Of a stretch of DNA of 64,000 nucleotides, positions 9,071 to 18,502 are shown in pieces. The stretch comes from Lentzea guizhouensis (GTDB taxonomy: Bacteria > Actinomycetota > Actinomycetes > Mycobacteriales > Pseudonocardiaceae), in assembly GCF_001701025.1 (NCBI RefSeq), contig NZ_CP016793.1, positions 9,176,001 through 9,240,000 on the forward strand, read 5' to 3'. The notes beneath the pieces were generated by a model. The model searched no databases, was not told where the DNA came from, and was given only the letters and a program-made list of their open reading frames with translations. The stretch's first letter is position 1. Every line of letters starts with the position of its first letter. The translations under genes and the position numbers were made by a program.

Positions 9071-10465
9071 TCACCCGCGCGGGACGAGGCTGCGCAGGCA
9101 CAGCAGCAGGCTGCGGGCCTGGATGTTGACGTAGAAGCTGTGCCGCAGCAGCTCTTCGTACTGGTGCAGGGTCAGCCACCGGTACTCGGGGTCGTCCCGT
9201 GCGACTTCGGCGTCGGTCTCCACGACCAGGTACCGGTTGCGGGCGCCGAGGAACCGGCCGCCTTCCTCGGACAGCACGGCGTCGAAGCGGATCCTGGTCG
9301 AGCCGAGCACCTCGTCGAGGAACCGGGGCCGCACCGGCAGGTGGTCGTGTGTCTCGGGCACGCACTGCACGGTGGGCGCCAGCTCGGTCACGTCGGCGTA
9401 GCCGGCCTCGGTGCGCGCGTGGGTGAGCACGTGCAGCACGCCGCCGATCTCCTTGACCAGGAACGCGATCACGCCCGTGCCGACCGGTTCGATCATCGGC
9501 TGGGACCACGTTCCGACCTCACGCCCGCCGGCCCGCACGTCCACGCCCACGACGGTGAAGAACCCGCCGCTACGGTGCGCGATGACGCCGTCCTCGCGGG
9601 TCCAGTCCGGCAACCCGGCCAACGGGCCGAGGGCGACCCGGAGGTCGGTGCGCGTGCGGACCTCGGTGATCCAGCTCAGCACCTCCCCGGTGGTGTGCAC
9701 GCCGGGCGTGGCCGGGTCGCCGGACCGGACCAGGGCTTCGCTGAACGGGTCGGCCGCCGCCCGGGCCAGGGCCGCGCCGCCGCCGGGCAGGCAGGCCAGC
9801 ACCGTGCGGGCGTCCATGTTCACCAGGTCCGGCACGGTCATCAGGCCGGCGATCTCGCCGAGGGTGAACCAGCGGAACCCCTCGCGCACCTCGATCGCGC
9901 CGTCGACCTCGACGACCATGTTGCGGTTGCGCTTGCGGTAGAACCACGCGCCCTGCTCGGACTGCCGGATGTCCACCAGGACGTGGTGGCCGGAGGTGTC
10001 GCGGAAGTGCTCCAGGTAGGGGATGGGCTTGCCCTGGTGCACGCGGGTGTAGTTGCTGCGGGTGGCCTGCACGGTCGGCGACAGCTGCAGTCCGTTGGCG
10101 TTGCCCGGTTCGTGCTTGGCCTGCATCAGGCAGTGCAGCACGCCGTCGACCTCGCGGACGAGGATGCCGAGGATGCCGATCTCCGGCTGGTTGATGATCG
10201 GTTGCGACCAGTGCGGCACGGGCGTGCCCGGCAGGTCGACGGCGAGCGACTCGACGCTGAAGAACCGGCCGGTGTGGTGGCGCAGGTTGCCGGTGCCCGG
10301 TTCGGTGAGCCAGCCCGCGAGGCCGTCCAGCGGCACGCGCTCGACGTTCATCCAGCTGTGTTCCGCGGTGCGGGCGAGCCAGGCGTGCACGGCGTCGGTG
10401 TCACGCGCGGCGAGCATCGACTCGGCCAGGCGCGTCTGGGTGGGACGGCGGGTGGGCGCGGTCAC
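9071..10465 (-). CDS. NDP-hexose 2,3-dehydratase (EvaA/TylX3-like)
   Basis: A 464-residue protein built from two related halves, as is typical of the family. The duplicated motif appears as PHWSQPIINQPEIGILGILV in the first half and GTWSQPMIEPVGTGVIAFLV in the second. The enzyme removes the 2-hydroxyl of a TDP-4-keto-6-deoxyhexose, the committed step to 2,6-dideoxysugars. The GTG at 10465 is chosen for its GAGGAG ribosome site and position just after the epimerase stop at 10485; the longer open frame overlaps the epimerase. It is the last gene of the minus-strand sugar operon. Confidence 0.93.
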   Translation of the reverse strand: MTAPTRRPTQTRLAESMLAARDTDAVHAWLARTAEHSWMNVERVPLDGLAGWLTEPGTGNLRHHTGRFFSVESLAVDLPGTPVPHWSQPIINQPEIGILGILVREVDGVLHCLMQAKHEPGNANGLQLSPTVQATRSNYTRVHQGKPIPYLEHFRDTSGHHVLVDIRQSEQGAWFYRKRNRNMVVEVDGAIEVREGFRWFTLGEIAGLMTVPDLVNMDARTVLACLPGGGAALARAAADPFSEALVRSGDPATPGVHTTGEVLSWITEVRTRTDLRVALGPLAGLPDWTREDGVIAHRSGGFFTVVGVDVRAGGREVGTWSQPMIEPVGTGVIAFLVKEIGGVLHVLTHARTEAGYADVTELAPTVQCVPETHDHLPVRPRFLDEVLGSTRIRFDAVLSEEGGRFLGARNRYLVVETDAEVARDDPEYRWLTLHQYEELLRHSFYVNIQARSLLLCLRSLVPRG

Positions 10466-10484
10466 CTGGTGTGCTCTCCTCGGC

Positions 10485-11051
10485 TCAGGCGGCGTGTACC
10501 GGCAGCAGTCCGGTGTTGCGTGCGAGGACCAGGCCCGGTGCGGTGCGGTCGCGTTCGGACAGCACGACGTCGGCCGGCACCGGTAGCGCCAGGTCCGGGT
10601 CCAAGAGGGACACCGCCAGCTCGTCGGCGGGTTCGTAGGCGCGGGACAGCAGGTAGTGCACAGTGGAGTGGTCGTCCAGGGCGATGAACGCGTGGCCGAG
10701 TCCGGGCGGGAGGTAGACGGCGCGGAAGCCGTCGCCCGCCAGCTCGACGGAGTCCCACTCGCCGAACGTCGGCGAGCCGGCCCGCAGGTCCACCACGATG
10801 TCCAGCACACGCCCACGCGAACAGGTCACGTACTTCGCGCAACCCGGTGCCGTGCGGGCGTAGTGCACGCCGCGGGCAACCCCGCGGCGGGACACGCTGG
10901 CGCTGGCCTGGGCCACGGCGAACAGCGGCGCACCGACCGCCTCGGCGAACACCTCGTGCTGGAACGGGGAGACGAACAGGCCGCGGTCGTCCGGGAACAC
11001 CTCGGGCTCGAACTCCCAGGCCCCGCCGACAGAGAGTGCGCGGGCTTTCAT
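10485..11051 (-). CDS. dTDP-4-keto-6-deoxyhexose 3,5-/5-epimerase (RmlC/EvaD-like)
   Basis: A 188-residue cupin epimerase. The catalytic His is His63 in RGVARGVHYA, and Tyr133 in STVHYLLSRAYEP corresponds to the general acid. PGLGHAFIAL is the usual loop. It converts the D- to the L-series sugar by epimerising C5 (and possibly C3), which makes an L-configured final sugar likely. The ATG at 11051 gives the normal length. It lies between the reductase and 2,3-dehydratase genes on the same strand, and TTAGGGG repeats stand in the 75-bp gap before it. Confidence 0.9.
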   Translation of the reverse strand: MKARALSVGGAWEFEPEVFPDDRGLFVSPFQHEVFAEAVGAPLFAVAQASASVSRRGVARGVHYARTAPGCAKYVTCSRGRVLDIVVDLRAGSPTFGEWDSVELAGDGFRAVYLPPGLGHAFIALDDHSTVHYLLSRAYEPADELAVSLLDPDLALPVPADVVLSERDRTAPGLVLARNTGLLPVHAA

Positions 11052-11114
11052 CGACGACCTCCGTCTCAAGACGGTGATCAGCGTGCAGCGGCCCGAACTG
11101 CGCGGTCAACCAGC

Positions 11115-11143
11115 TTAGGGGAACCCCTACGCGGGGTTAGGGG
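11115..11143. promoter_or_regulatory. Two TTAGGGG heptamers 22 bp apart, with a TAGGGG-AA-CCCCTA dyad
   Basis: Heptamers at 11115-11121 and 11137-11143 are exactly two helical turns apart. The first also forms a TAGGGG/CCCCTA inverted repeat at 11116-11129. They lie upstream of the epimerase start and overlap the reductase stop. Heptamers with 11- or 22-bp spacing are the known target form of SARP proteins, and a SARP gene is in the cluster; the link is inferred. Confidence 0.5.
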
Positions 11144-12098
11144 TACCCGGCCGCGGACTGTCCATCGAGGACTGGAGGAGGTGGGCGACGGTCCTCGACA
11201 CCGCGTCGGCCAGTGGAACCCGAGCCCGCCAACCGGTGGCCAGGGTGAGGCCGGCCGGGTCGGCCACGAGGCTGCGGAAGTCCGACGCGGTGGCATATGG
11301 CGGTGGCGGCACCGACCGCACCGGCACGGCCGGGCGACCGGTCAGTTCCGCGACGGTGGCGGCGACGAGCTCGAACAACGCGCGCACCGCGACACCTGCG
11401 CCCGAGCCGACGAGCCACGCCCGCCCGGCCAGCCGGTCGGCGTGCGCCACGGCCGCCGCGAACGCCTCGGCGACGTCCTCGACGAACACCAGGTCGCGTT
11501 CCACGTCCCCGGCTCCCCACACGGTCAGCGGCTCGCCTGCGAGCGCACGCCGCGCCATCGCGGTCACCACGCCCCGGTCCGGGGAGCCGGTGGAGGGGCC
11601 GAACACGGTGGGCAGCCTCAGGGAGCAGCCGCCCGCAGCGAGCACGACCCGTTCGGCGGCGCACTTCTGCCGGTCGTACTCCGACTCGGGGTGGTCGGTC
11701 TCGGTGCCGTCGATCCGCTCCGGCGCACCCGGCCCCACCTGCGAGGTGGAGCCGGCGAACACGACGGTCCCCCGAGCCGCGTCCACCGCCTCGGCGACGA
11801 TGCCGACGTTGACCCTGGCGGCGTCGGCCGCGCCCGGCGGCGACCGCCAGGTGCCGCCGCCGGTGAACAGCACCAGTGGCAGCACCACGTCCGCGCCCGC
11901 GACCGCGGCGGCCACCGCGCCGGGCTCGGTGAGGTCGGCCGCGACGAGCTCGGCCGGGAACGGCGGCACGCCGGGTCGCGTGCCACCACCCGCACCGCGC
12001 GCCCGCGCCGCCAGCCGTGCGGACACCGCGGAACCCACGAACCCCGACCCGCCGAGCACCGCGACGAGCGCGCCGGCCAGTTCCCCCGGCACGCTCAC
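11127..12098 (-). CDS. NDP-hexose 4-ketoreductase (EvaE/EryBIV-like, NAD-epimerase fold)
   Basis: A 323-residue extended SDR protein with GGSGFVG at residues 16-22 and a SEYDRQK catalytic Tyr-Lys motif. It probably reduces the 4-keto group, the last step to the finished TDP-sugar. The GTG at 12098 overlaps the stop of the methyltransferase gene (GTGA); a second GTG lies two codons later. Residues about 31-40 (ARARGAGGGT) fit the family poorly while another frame reads RVRVVARDP there, so two compensating base errors in that patch are possible. The stop at 11127 lies within the TAGGGG dyad. Confidence 0.87.
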   Translation of the reverse strand: MSVPGELAGALVAVLGGSGFVGSAVSARLAARARGAGGGTRPGVPPFPAELVAADLTEPGAVAAAVAGADVVLPLVLFTGGGTWRSPPGAADAARVNVGIVAEAVDAARGTVVFAGSTSQVGPGAPERIDGTETDHPESEYDRQKCAAERVVLAAGGCSLRLPTVFGPSTGSPDRGVVTAMARRALAGEPLTVWGAGDVERDLVFVEDVAEAFAAAVAHADRLAGRAWLVGSGAGVAVRALFELVAATVAELTGRPAVPVRSVPPPPYATASDFRSLVADPAGLTLATGWRARVPLADAVSRTVAHLLQSSMDSPRPGTPNPA

Positions 12099-13321
12099 AC
12101 CACGTGGACGTCGGGCACGTACAGGATCCACTTGCCGCCCGCCTCGCGGAACGCCTCCTCCTTGGCCATGATCTCCGCGGCGTGGTTCCAGGCGAACAGC
12201 AGCGCGTAGCCGGGGTGGGGGTCGGCGAAGGCGGCCGGCGGGCGCACCGGGATGCCGGAGCCGGGCGCCAGCCTGTGCTGTTTGGCGGGCGTGGTGTCGC
12301 TGATGAACTCGACCAGGTCCGGTCCGATGCCGCAGAGGTTCGTGACGGTGGCGCTCTTGGCGGTCGCGCCGTAGCCGACGACCCGCTCCCCCTTCGCCTT
12401 CAGGTCCTCCAGCAGCGCCAGGAGGTCGGTGCGGATCGCGCGGACCCGGTCTGCGAACCCGTCGAGGACGGCGCGGTCGTGCAGGCCGCGCGCCTGCTCC
12501 TCGGCGAGCAGGGCGGCGACGGCCGCGGAGGGGGTGCGCGCACCGGGCAGGGCCAGGGTGTAGCGGACCTCGCCGCCGTGCACCGGCAGGCGCTCGACGT
12601 CGACCAGCTCCAGGCCGTGCCGGCGGGCCATGGCGTCCACGGAGGTGGCACTGAACAGGAAGAAGTGCTCGTCGTAGATCTGGTCGAACGAGGTCTGCTC
12701 GACGATGTCGCCGAGGTAGGGGTCCTCGAACACGAACGCCCCGCCGGGCTTGAGCAGCGCCACGACGCCGCGCAGGATCGAGTCCACGTAAGGGATGTGG
12801 CAGAACGTGTTCGCGGCGTACACGAGGTCGGCCGGACCGTCCTGGTCGCGGATGGACAGCGCGGTGGACTCCTCGAAGAAGTCCTTGCGGACCCGCACGC
12901 CCGCCTCGGCGGCCAGGTCGGCGACCGCGCCGGACGGTTCCACGCCCAGGTGCCGCACGCCCGCCGCCGCGACGGTGCGCAACATGGTGCCGTCGTTGCA
13001 GCCCAGCTCGACCACGAGCGGGTCCTCGCCCGCCAGCTCGGTGCTCAGGAACCGCTCGGCCAGGGCGCGGAAGTGCTCGCGCATCACCGCGGACCCCTGG
13101 GACAGGTAGGGGTAGTCCTGGTGGAACATCTTCTCCCTGGGCACCTCCTCCATCAGCTGCACCATCGCGCAGTCCGCGCACGCGCCCACGGCGAGGCGGT
13201 AGGTGAACTCCGCGGAGGTGTCCTCGGGCAGCCGGAACGCGTCGGACAGCGGCTGCTGACCGAGGTCGAGGAACTCGGTGACCGTCCCGGCGCAGACGCG
13301 GCAGGTGGACTGGTTGGGCAT
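12095..13321 (-). CDS. NDP-hexose C-3 methyltransferase (EvaC/TylCIII-like)
   Basis: A 408-residue SAM-dependent C-methyltransferase of the TylC3/EvaC family. It has the N-terminal zinc site (CRVC, then CADC near residue 46), the SAM motif VVELGCNDGTML, and the C-terminal domain with YGATAKSATV and FAWNHAAEIM. It would add a methyl branch to C3 of the deoxysugar before transamination, the hallmark of vancosamine-type sugars. First gene of the sugar operon (methyltransferase, reductase, epimerase, 2,3-dehydratase). Confidence 0.93.
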   Translation of the reverse strand: MPNQSTCRVCAGTVTEFLDLGQQPLSDAFRLPEDTSAEFTYRLAVGACADCAMVQLMEEVPREKMFHQDYPYLSQGSAVMREHFRALAERFLSTELAGEDPLVVELGCNDGTMLRTVAAAGVRHLGVEPSGAVADLAAEAGVRVRKDFFEESTALSIRDQDGPADLVYAANTFCHIPYVDSILRGVVALLKPGGAFVFEDPYLGDIVEQTSFDQIYDEHFFLFSATSVDAMARRHGLELVDVERLPVHGGEVRYTLALPGARTPSAAVAALLAEEQARGLHDRAVLDGFADRVRAIRTDLLALLEDLKAKGERVVGYGATAKSATVTNLCGIGPDLVEFISDTTPAKQHRLAPGSGIPVRPPAAFADPHPGYALLFAWNHAAEIMAKEEAFREAGGKWILYVPDVHVV

Positions 13322-13354
13322 TGGCGGGTTCTTTCTACTCGGGGTGGTGCACGG

Positions 13355-16130
13355 TCACCCTCGGGCTTCGAAGGCCCGTGGGCCGGCGCCGGTCCGCTGG
13401 GGCAGGCGGTGCGGCAGGTCCGCCCGGCTGCGCATGCCCAGCTTGCGGTAGACCCTGGTGAGGTGTTGCTCGACGGTGCTGACGGTGATGTAGAGGATGG
13501 CGCTGATCTCGCGGTTCGTGTGGCCCTTCGCGGCGAGCTCGGCCACGCGCAGCTCGGAGTCGCTCAGGACCGATCGCCTGTCTCCGGCGTCGCCGTCCTC
13601 CCAGTCGACCGGGATGGGCGTGGCGCCGGAGCCGGACGCCTCGGTCTCGGCCATCGCGATCCAGGACAGCTCGCGGGCCTCGGCGTGCTTCCCCAAGGTG
13701 TCGAGCGCCTCACCGAGGTCGGACAGGGCGCGGGCCAGCTCGACCCGGTCACCCGCCCGCCGCAGGTGCCGCACGGCCTCGCGCAGCAGCGCGGGTCGCT
13801 CGGCGAGCTCGCCCGCGGCGGCGAGGACCCGCAGCGCCGCGCCGGGTGCGGCGGTCGCCGGCCGGCAGCAGCATCTGCTCGCTGATCAGCTCGCGAGCCG
13901 CCTCCGGGCGGCCGAGGGTGAGGTTGGCCTGGGCGAGGCCGCAGCGCCACGGCGCGAGCACCGGCAGGTCGACGCCCCACTCGCGCATCCGGGTGCCGCA
14001 GTTCTGGAAGTCGCTGATGGCGGCGAGCACCCGCCCGACGGCGAGGTTGCCGTTGCCGCGGGCGTGCAGGTAGCGCAGGCCGGCGGCGGTGGCGAACATG
14101 GCGTCGGGCACGCGCAGTCGCATGACGTCGGCGATCACGCGGTGCCGGTTCAGCGCGGTGTTGGCCTCCAGCAGCACGGCCAGCGGGTAGCCGATGGACA
14201 GGCCCCAGCCCTGGTGCGGCAGCAGGGCCAGTGCGGTCTCGGCGCGGGCGGCGGCCACCACCACCTCCCCGCGCCGCAGGGCGATGTCGGCTCGGACGAC
14301 CTCCAGGATCGACTGCCAGGTCACCGCGCCACCGCGGACGGCCTCGGCGGTGAGCCGGTCGCACCACCGCTCGGCCCGGTCGGGGTGGCCGCTGTGCACC
14401 AGGATCAGCAGGGCGGTGAGCACGACCTCCAGCGACATGTCGCCGAGCCGGCAGCTCCGCAGGATGTGCTCGGCGCTGGCGATGGCGTCGGGGTGGAACT
14501 CGGCGGTCCAGAAGGTGCCGATGGCCTGCGCCGCGGCCACCCACGGGTCCGCGTCGGCCACCACGTCGGTGGCCACGGCGGTCGCCTGGTCGAGGCCGTG
14601 GAACCACTGGCAGACGATCCGCAGCTCGGCCGCGCTCTGCGCGTCCAGCATGCCGGGGTTCTGGTCGAGCACGGCGAGCGCACGCACCGCCGTGGCCTCG
14701 TCCCCGATCCACAGCGCGTGGTGCACGACGGTCATGGCGTCCCGGCCGCGCAGCCCGCCCGCCCACATCGCCTCGTGCAGGGGTTCCATGTGCACGACGG
14801 CGGCGGCCGGGTTGACCCGCCACAGCGCCCGGACCAGGACGCTGGTGACGCCCAGCCGCTCGTCCGGCTCGACCGCGGGCAGCGCGGGTTCCAGGTAACG
14901 CACGGCCGCTGCCACGTCGTCACCCATGAGCGCCTGTTCGGCGGCGATGCGCAGCACGGCGACCGGCCAGCCCGATGCGACCGGGCCGGCGGCCACGAGG
15001 TGGTCGGCCACCACGGCCGCCGCGCGCCGCTGGTAGAGCAGTTCGGCGGCACGGGCGTGCAGCCGCACCCGTTCGGCGCCCGGCGTGCTGTCGAGGATCG
15101 CCGGCCCGCGCCGGGTGGCGGAAACGACCGTCGAGCAGCAGGCCGGCGGCGTGAGCACGTCGACCGCCTGCTCGACGGCCTCGGGCGTGGTGCCGGCCAG
15201 CCGGCCGAGCAGGACCGGGGTGCGCTCCTCGCCGAGCACGGCGATGGCGCGCGCGACCTCGAGCAGCCCCGCTTCCCAGCGGTGCAGGCACTCCAGCACC
15301 GCGTGCTTGAACGCGGGACCGACCTGGTCGGGACCGGTTTCGTGCCCGGCCTCCAAGTCTTCGACCAGTGCTCGGACCAGCATCGGGTTGCCGCCGCTGA
15401 GGGTGTGCCAGGCAGGCGCGAGCGCGTCGGGATCGGGCACCCGGTCGCGCAGCAGTTCGGCGATCCCGCACTCCGACAGCGGTGCGAGCCGGATGCGGTG
15501 GTGTGGCCGCCGGGTCAGCTCGACGTGGAACAGCGGCAGCGTCGGCTGCGGCTGCTGCCACTCGGTGAGCACCACGAGCACCCGCCCGGCTCTCATCCGC
15601 CGCCTCAGGTAGAGGATGAATTGCAGCGAGGAGCTGTCGGCGAATTGCACGTCGTCCACGCACAACACGACCGGGCGTTCCCGCGACAATTCGAGCAGAA
15701 TTTGACACAGTTCATGCACGGGCCGCACATGGGAATGATGGATGCTCTGCACGTCCGCCCCGGACTCGTTCACGGTCGCGGCGATCGGCGTGATGAGGTG
15801 GGAAACGCGGTCCGCTATTTCCGGCGGCAGCCCGGCGCCGTGGAACAACTGGTCGATGACACCTGCCTGCAGAGGACGCTCGGCCGGCGCGCCGGTCGCG
15901 GTCAGCAACAACGCCCCGGAGGCGGCGGCGTGCAACTGGAACCGCTGGAGCAGCTCCGTCTTCCCACTGGTCAGACCACCACTGACCAGCGCGAGTCTGC
16001 CTGTGCCCGCCGAGCACTCGGCGAGCAGGCCGACGAGTTCGGCGAGCGCGTCACCATGGTCCGTCGGCACCAACCGTCCAGTTCCCTTCAGCGCAGCCAC
16101 CGATGGTCTTTCCGCTACGACACACCCCAC
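13355..16130 (-). CDS. Large ATP-binding LuxR (LAL) regulator, one apparent frameshift
   Basis: An AAA-type sensor domain with Walker A SGGLTSGKTELL (residues 50-61) and Walker B VVLCVDDVQFAD is followed by a long helical TPR-like middle region. The C-terminal LuxR helix-turn-helix (LSDSELRVAELAAKGHTNRE) is in a different frame. The frame from 16130 ends at 13749; the tail frame covers 13774-13355. One extra G near 13858 explains the split, and correction gives about 924 residues, normal for the family. LAL proteins activate antibiotic clusters. A TGGACA-N16-TATAAA promoter lies only a few bases ahead of the GTG, supporting this start and a leaderless message. Confidence 0.85.
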
Positions 16131-16138
16131 GTGGACGC

Positions 16139-16166
16139 TTTATAGCACGGCGTCCCGGCTTGTCCA
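16139..16166 (-). promoter_or_regulatory. Sigma-70-like promoter of the LuxR gene
   Basis: Read on the minus strand, TGGACA and TATAAA are separated by 16 bases. Transcription would begin about seven bases later, next to the GTG at 16130, predicting a leaderless or nearly leaderless transcript. Confidence 0.5.
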
Positions 16167-16821
16167 GGGCCTTTGACAACACCCACCGAGAACAGCGGCC
16201 AAACGTGTTCCCGACGCACCCCGGAACCATAGGAATCACGAATCTGAATTTTCCCGGTCGCGTTCCCACAGGCGGCGAACAGATCAACCGGTACGGCCGA
16301 ATCGCGGACTGCCGGACCTCGAACGCGCGATGCCGGATCGTTCCATAGCACGGCCCAGGCGGGGGATCATCGTGTTGACCGGATCCGTGTCGCAACCGTA
16401 GCCACGCTCCGCGGCGGGTGCGGGAAACCGAAGTGGGGGACGCCGGACCCACCCCCGGCGACACACGGAGGCGCCTGGGCCACGATCAAGACCCACAACC
16501 GGTTTCCACCGCGACCGGCGGACAAATGACATGGGTAACCGATAGATCGCCGGAACGGTGAATCTTTTTCCGATCGCGATCACGTGATCGGCCGCATGTC
16601 GTGGAGCGCACGGAAAATGGTCGGCTTGAGCATCCACGCCGGAGTTGACATCTTCGGTGTTATGTCCGGTTCGCGCGTTGACGACCTGCCGTCCACAGAG
16701 GTTTCCGGTAAGCGGTGATCACCTGATCAGGTCCAGTTGTGGCCGCAGCGCTGGAGGCCCGCAACGACTGACCCTGGCGGTCGGAGGCCGACCCTCCACA
16801 ACGCCCGCCCGGCCGCGACGG
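16167..16821. other. Gene-free stretch at the cluster boundary
   Basis: About 650 bp between the LuxR promoter and the 3' end of the oxidoreductase remnant. No open frame here shows codon bias or a family match, and I see no RNA gene or repeat. It is a plausible right border of the biosynthetic cluster. Confidence 0.5.
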
Positions 16822-17767
16822 TCACGGGAGGAGCACGAGCTTGCCTCCCGGCCGCCGCGACCGGCTGAGCTCGGCCGCCTCCTGGACCTGGTCGAGCGGG
16901 TAGGTGCGGGCGACCGGTACGACCAGAACACCTTCGGCGGCCAGCCGGGCGAAGGTGTCCAGCCGGTCGTAGCGCATCTCGATGGCGGTGGTCCGGACGC
17001 CCAACTCCGCCGCGGCGGCGAAGTCCGAGACGGTGACGACGCGGTCGGGGTCACCGGTCAGCCCGACCAGGGCCGGCAGCGCTCCCCCGTGCGGACTGGC
17101 CTGGTCGGCGCGGTCGATCCGGCCGCCGGTCGGAGCCGCGTCCAGGGCGGTCGACGCGCCCGCCGGCCAGCGCGGTGACGCGGTCGGCCATGCCGTCGCC
17201 GTAGCCGGTGACCGCGCGCCCGCCTCCAGCGCGGCCGCCCGCCTCGGCCCGGCGGTGGCGATCACCCGGACACCCGGTGCAACGCGAAGCGGACCGCGGC
17301 CTCACCCACCGTGGAACCCGCGCCGTGGACGAGCAGCAGCTCGCCGGCACCACGCCGAGGTCGTCGAGCGCCTGCCACGCCGTCTCGGCCGCCATCGGCA
17401 GCGCGGCGGCCTGCTCGTCGGAAACCCCGTCCGGGATGCGGGCCCAGGCCGCCACCACCGCGTACTCGGCGGCCCCCGCCGTCGGGCCGGCGAAGGCCGC
17501 CGGGCCGAACACGCGGTCGCCGATCTCGATGCCGGTGACACCCTGGCCGAGCACGTCGACGGTGCCCGCGACCTCGAAGCCGAGCCCGCGGGGCAGCGGC
17601 GGCAACCGGTCGGCGAGCAGGCCGTCGACGACCGCCCAGTCGGCCGGGTTCAGGCCGCACGCACGTACGGCGATCCGGATCTGCCCCGGTCCGGGGTGCG
17701 GCTGCGGAACTTCGCGCAGCACGATCTCGTCCGGAGCACCGAACCGGTCGAACTGAAGAGCTCTCAC
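16822..17767 (-). pseudogene. Zinc-independent quinone oxidoreductase/MDR-type alcohol dehydrogenase, multiply frameshifted
   Basis: A GTG at 17767 with GGGAG upstream opens VRALQFDRFGAPDEIVLREV, the N-terminus of a QOR-type NADPH reductase. The protein stays in frame to about 17350. The nucleotide-binding part (LLLVHGAGSTVGEAAVRFAL), the following strand (VIATAGPRRAAALE), a TGYGDGMADRVTAL segment and the C-terminus ending GGKLVLLP are then spread over three frames. At least four indels are required. It faces a TetR gene across twin operators, a common layout for a repressor and its reductase target. Confidence 0.85.
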
Positions 17768-17782
17768 GATGATCTCCCAGTG

Positions 17783-17838
17783 ATGACAGCATCTGTTGTC
17801 ATCGAACCTAGCACCGTGATGACAGCGTCTGCTGTCAT
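17783..17838. promoter_or_regulatory. Twin TetR operators, ATGACAGC-N4-GCTGTCAT
   Basis: Two 20-bp dyads lie in the divergent gap: 17819-17838 is a perfect palindrome and 17783-17802 differs by one base (GTTGTCAT). Their centres are 36 bp apart. They sit between the oxidoreductase start and the TetR start, so the repressor probably controls both. Confidence 0.8.
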
Positions 17839-17850
17839 ATCCTGGCCTGC

Positions 17851-18420
17851 ATGCCCAGATGGGAGTCCGACGCACAAGGCCGGCTGGAACGCGCGGCGCT
17901 CGACCTGTTCGAGACGCAGGGGTTCGAGCGCACCACGGTCGCGCAGATCGCGCGCAGCGCCGGTCTGACCGAGCGCTCCTTCTACCGCTACTTCCCCGAC
18001 AAGCGGGAGGTCCTCTTCGCCGGCAACGTCCTCGAGACTCACCTCGCCGCCCAGGTCGAGGCGGCCGACCCCGGTCTCACGCCGACCGAGGCGCTGCTGA
18101 CCGCGCTCGGCACCGCCGACCAGGTCTTCCGCTCCCGCGAGTTCCTGCTGCGCCGCGCCGAGGTGATCGCCGCCAGCCCGGCGCTGGCCGAACGGGACCT
18201 GATCAAGCTCGCCGGCATCGCCGACGCGCTGGAGCGGGCACTCGCGCGGCGCGGCGTCGAGCCCGGCGAGGCACGCTTCCTCATCGACGTGGTGCTGGCG
18301 ATCTCCCGGCGTGCCACGTCCCGCTGGCTGGCCGAACCGGACGCGACCTTCGCCGACCTCGTCGCCCGCACGGCCGCCGAGCTGTTCGCGGCGATCACAC
18401 CGCCGGCAGCCCATCACTAG
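17851..18420 (+). CDS. TetR-family repressor
   Basis: A 189-residue protein with an N-terminal helix-turn-helix (TTVAQIARSAGLTERSFYRY) followed by an all-helical ligand domain. The ATG at 17851 follows 12 bases after the second operator, so the repressor would occlude its own promoter. The divergent oxidoreductase is the probable target, suggesting a response to a reactive carbonyl or quinone; the ligand is unknown. Confidence 0.9.
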   Translation: MPRWESDAQGRLERAALDLFETQGFERTTVAQIARSAGLTERSFYRYFPDKREVLFAGNVLETHLAAQVEAADPGLTPTEALLTALGTADQVFRSREFLLRRAEVIAASPALAERDLIKLAGIADALERALARRGVEPGEARFLIDVVLAISRRATSRWLAEPDATFADLVARTAAELFAAITPPAAHH

Positions 18421-18429
18421 CTGCGCGGT

Positions 18430-18464
18430 GGGCAGGGCTCCGCCGGATCGGTGCAGCCCTGCCC
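18430..18464 (+). terminator. Hairpin after the TetR gene
   Basis: GGGCAGGGCT and AGCCCTGCCC form a perfect 10-bp stem with a 15-base loop, ten bases after the TetR stop. The arm gtgcagccctgccctc is repeated at about 18485, beside the end of the convergent gene. Confidence 0.65.
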
Positions 18465-18502
18465 TCAGTTCAGCCTTGCCCTCGGTGCAGCCCTGCCCTC
18501 GG

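Noticed and set aside
9140..10687. A 515-codon plus-strand frame opposite the 2,3-dehydratase
   Set aside because: It is the mirror of a gene with two clear family repeats on the other strand and has no recognisable motif.
11127..13181. A 684-codon frame joining the reductase to upstream sequence
   Set aside because: Only the last 323 codons are real (the ketoreductase); the first half is a shifted frame of the C-methyltransferase gene.
13497..16145. An 882-codon plus-strand frame opposite the LuxR gene
   Set aside because: No domain, low-complexity composition, and it is antisense to Walker and helix-turn-helix motifs on the minus strand.
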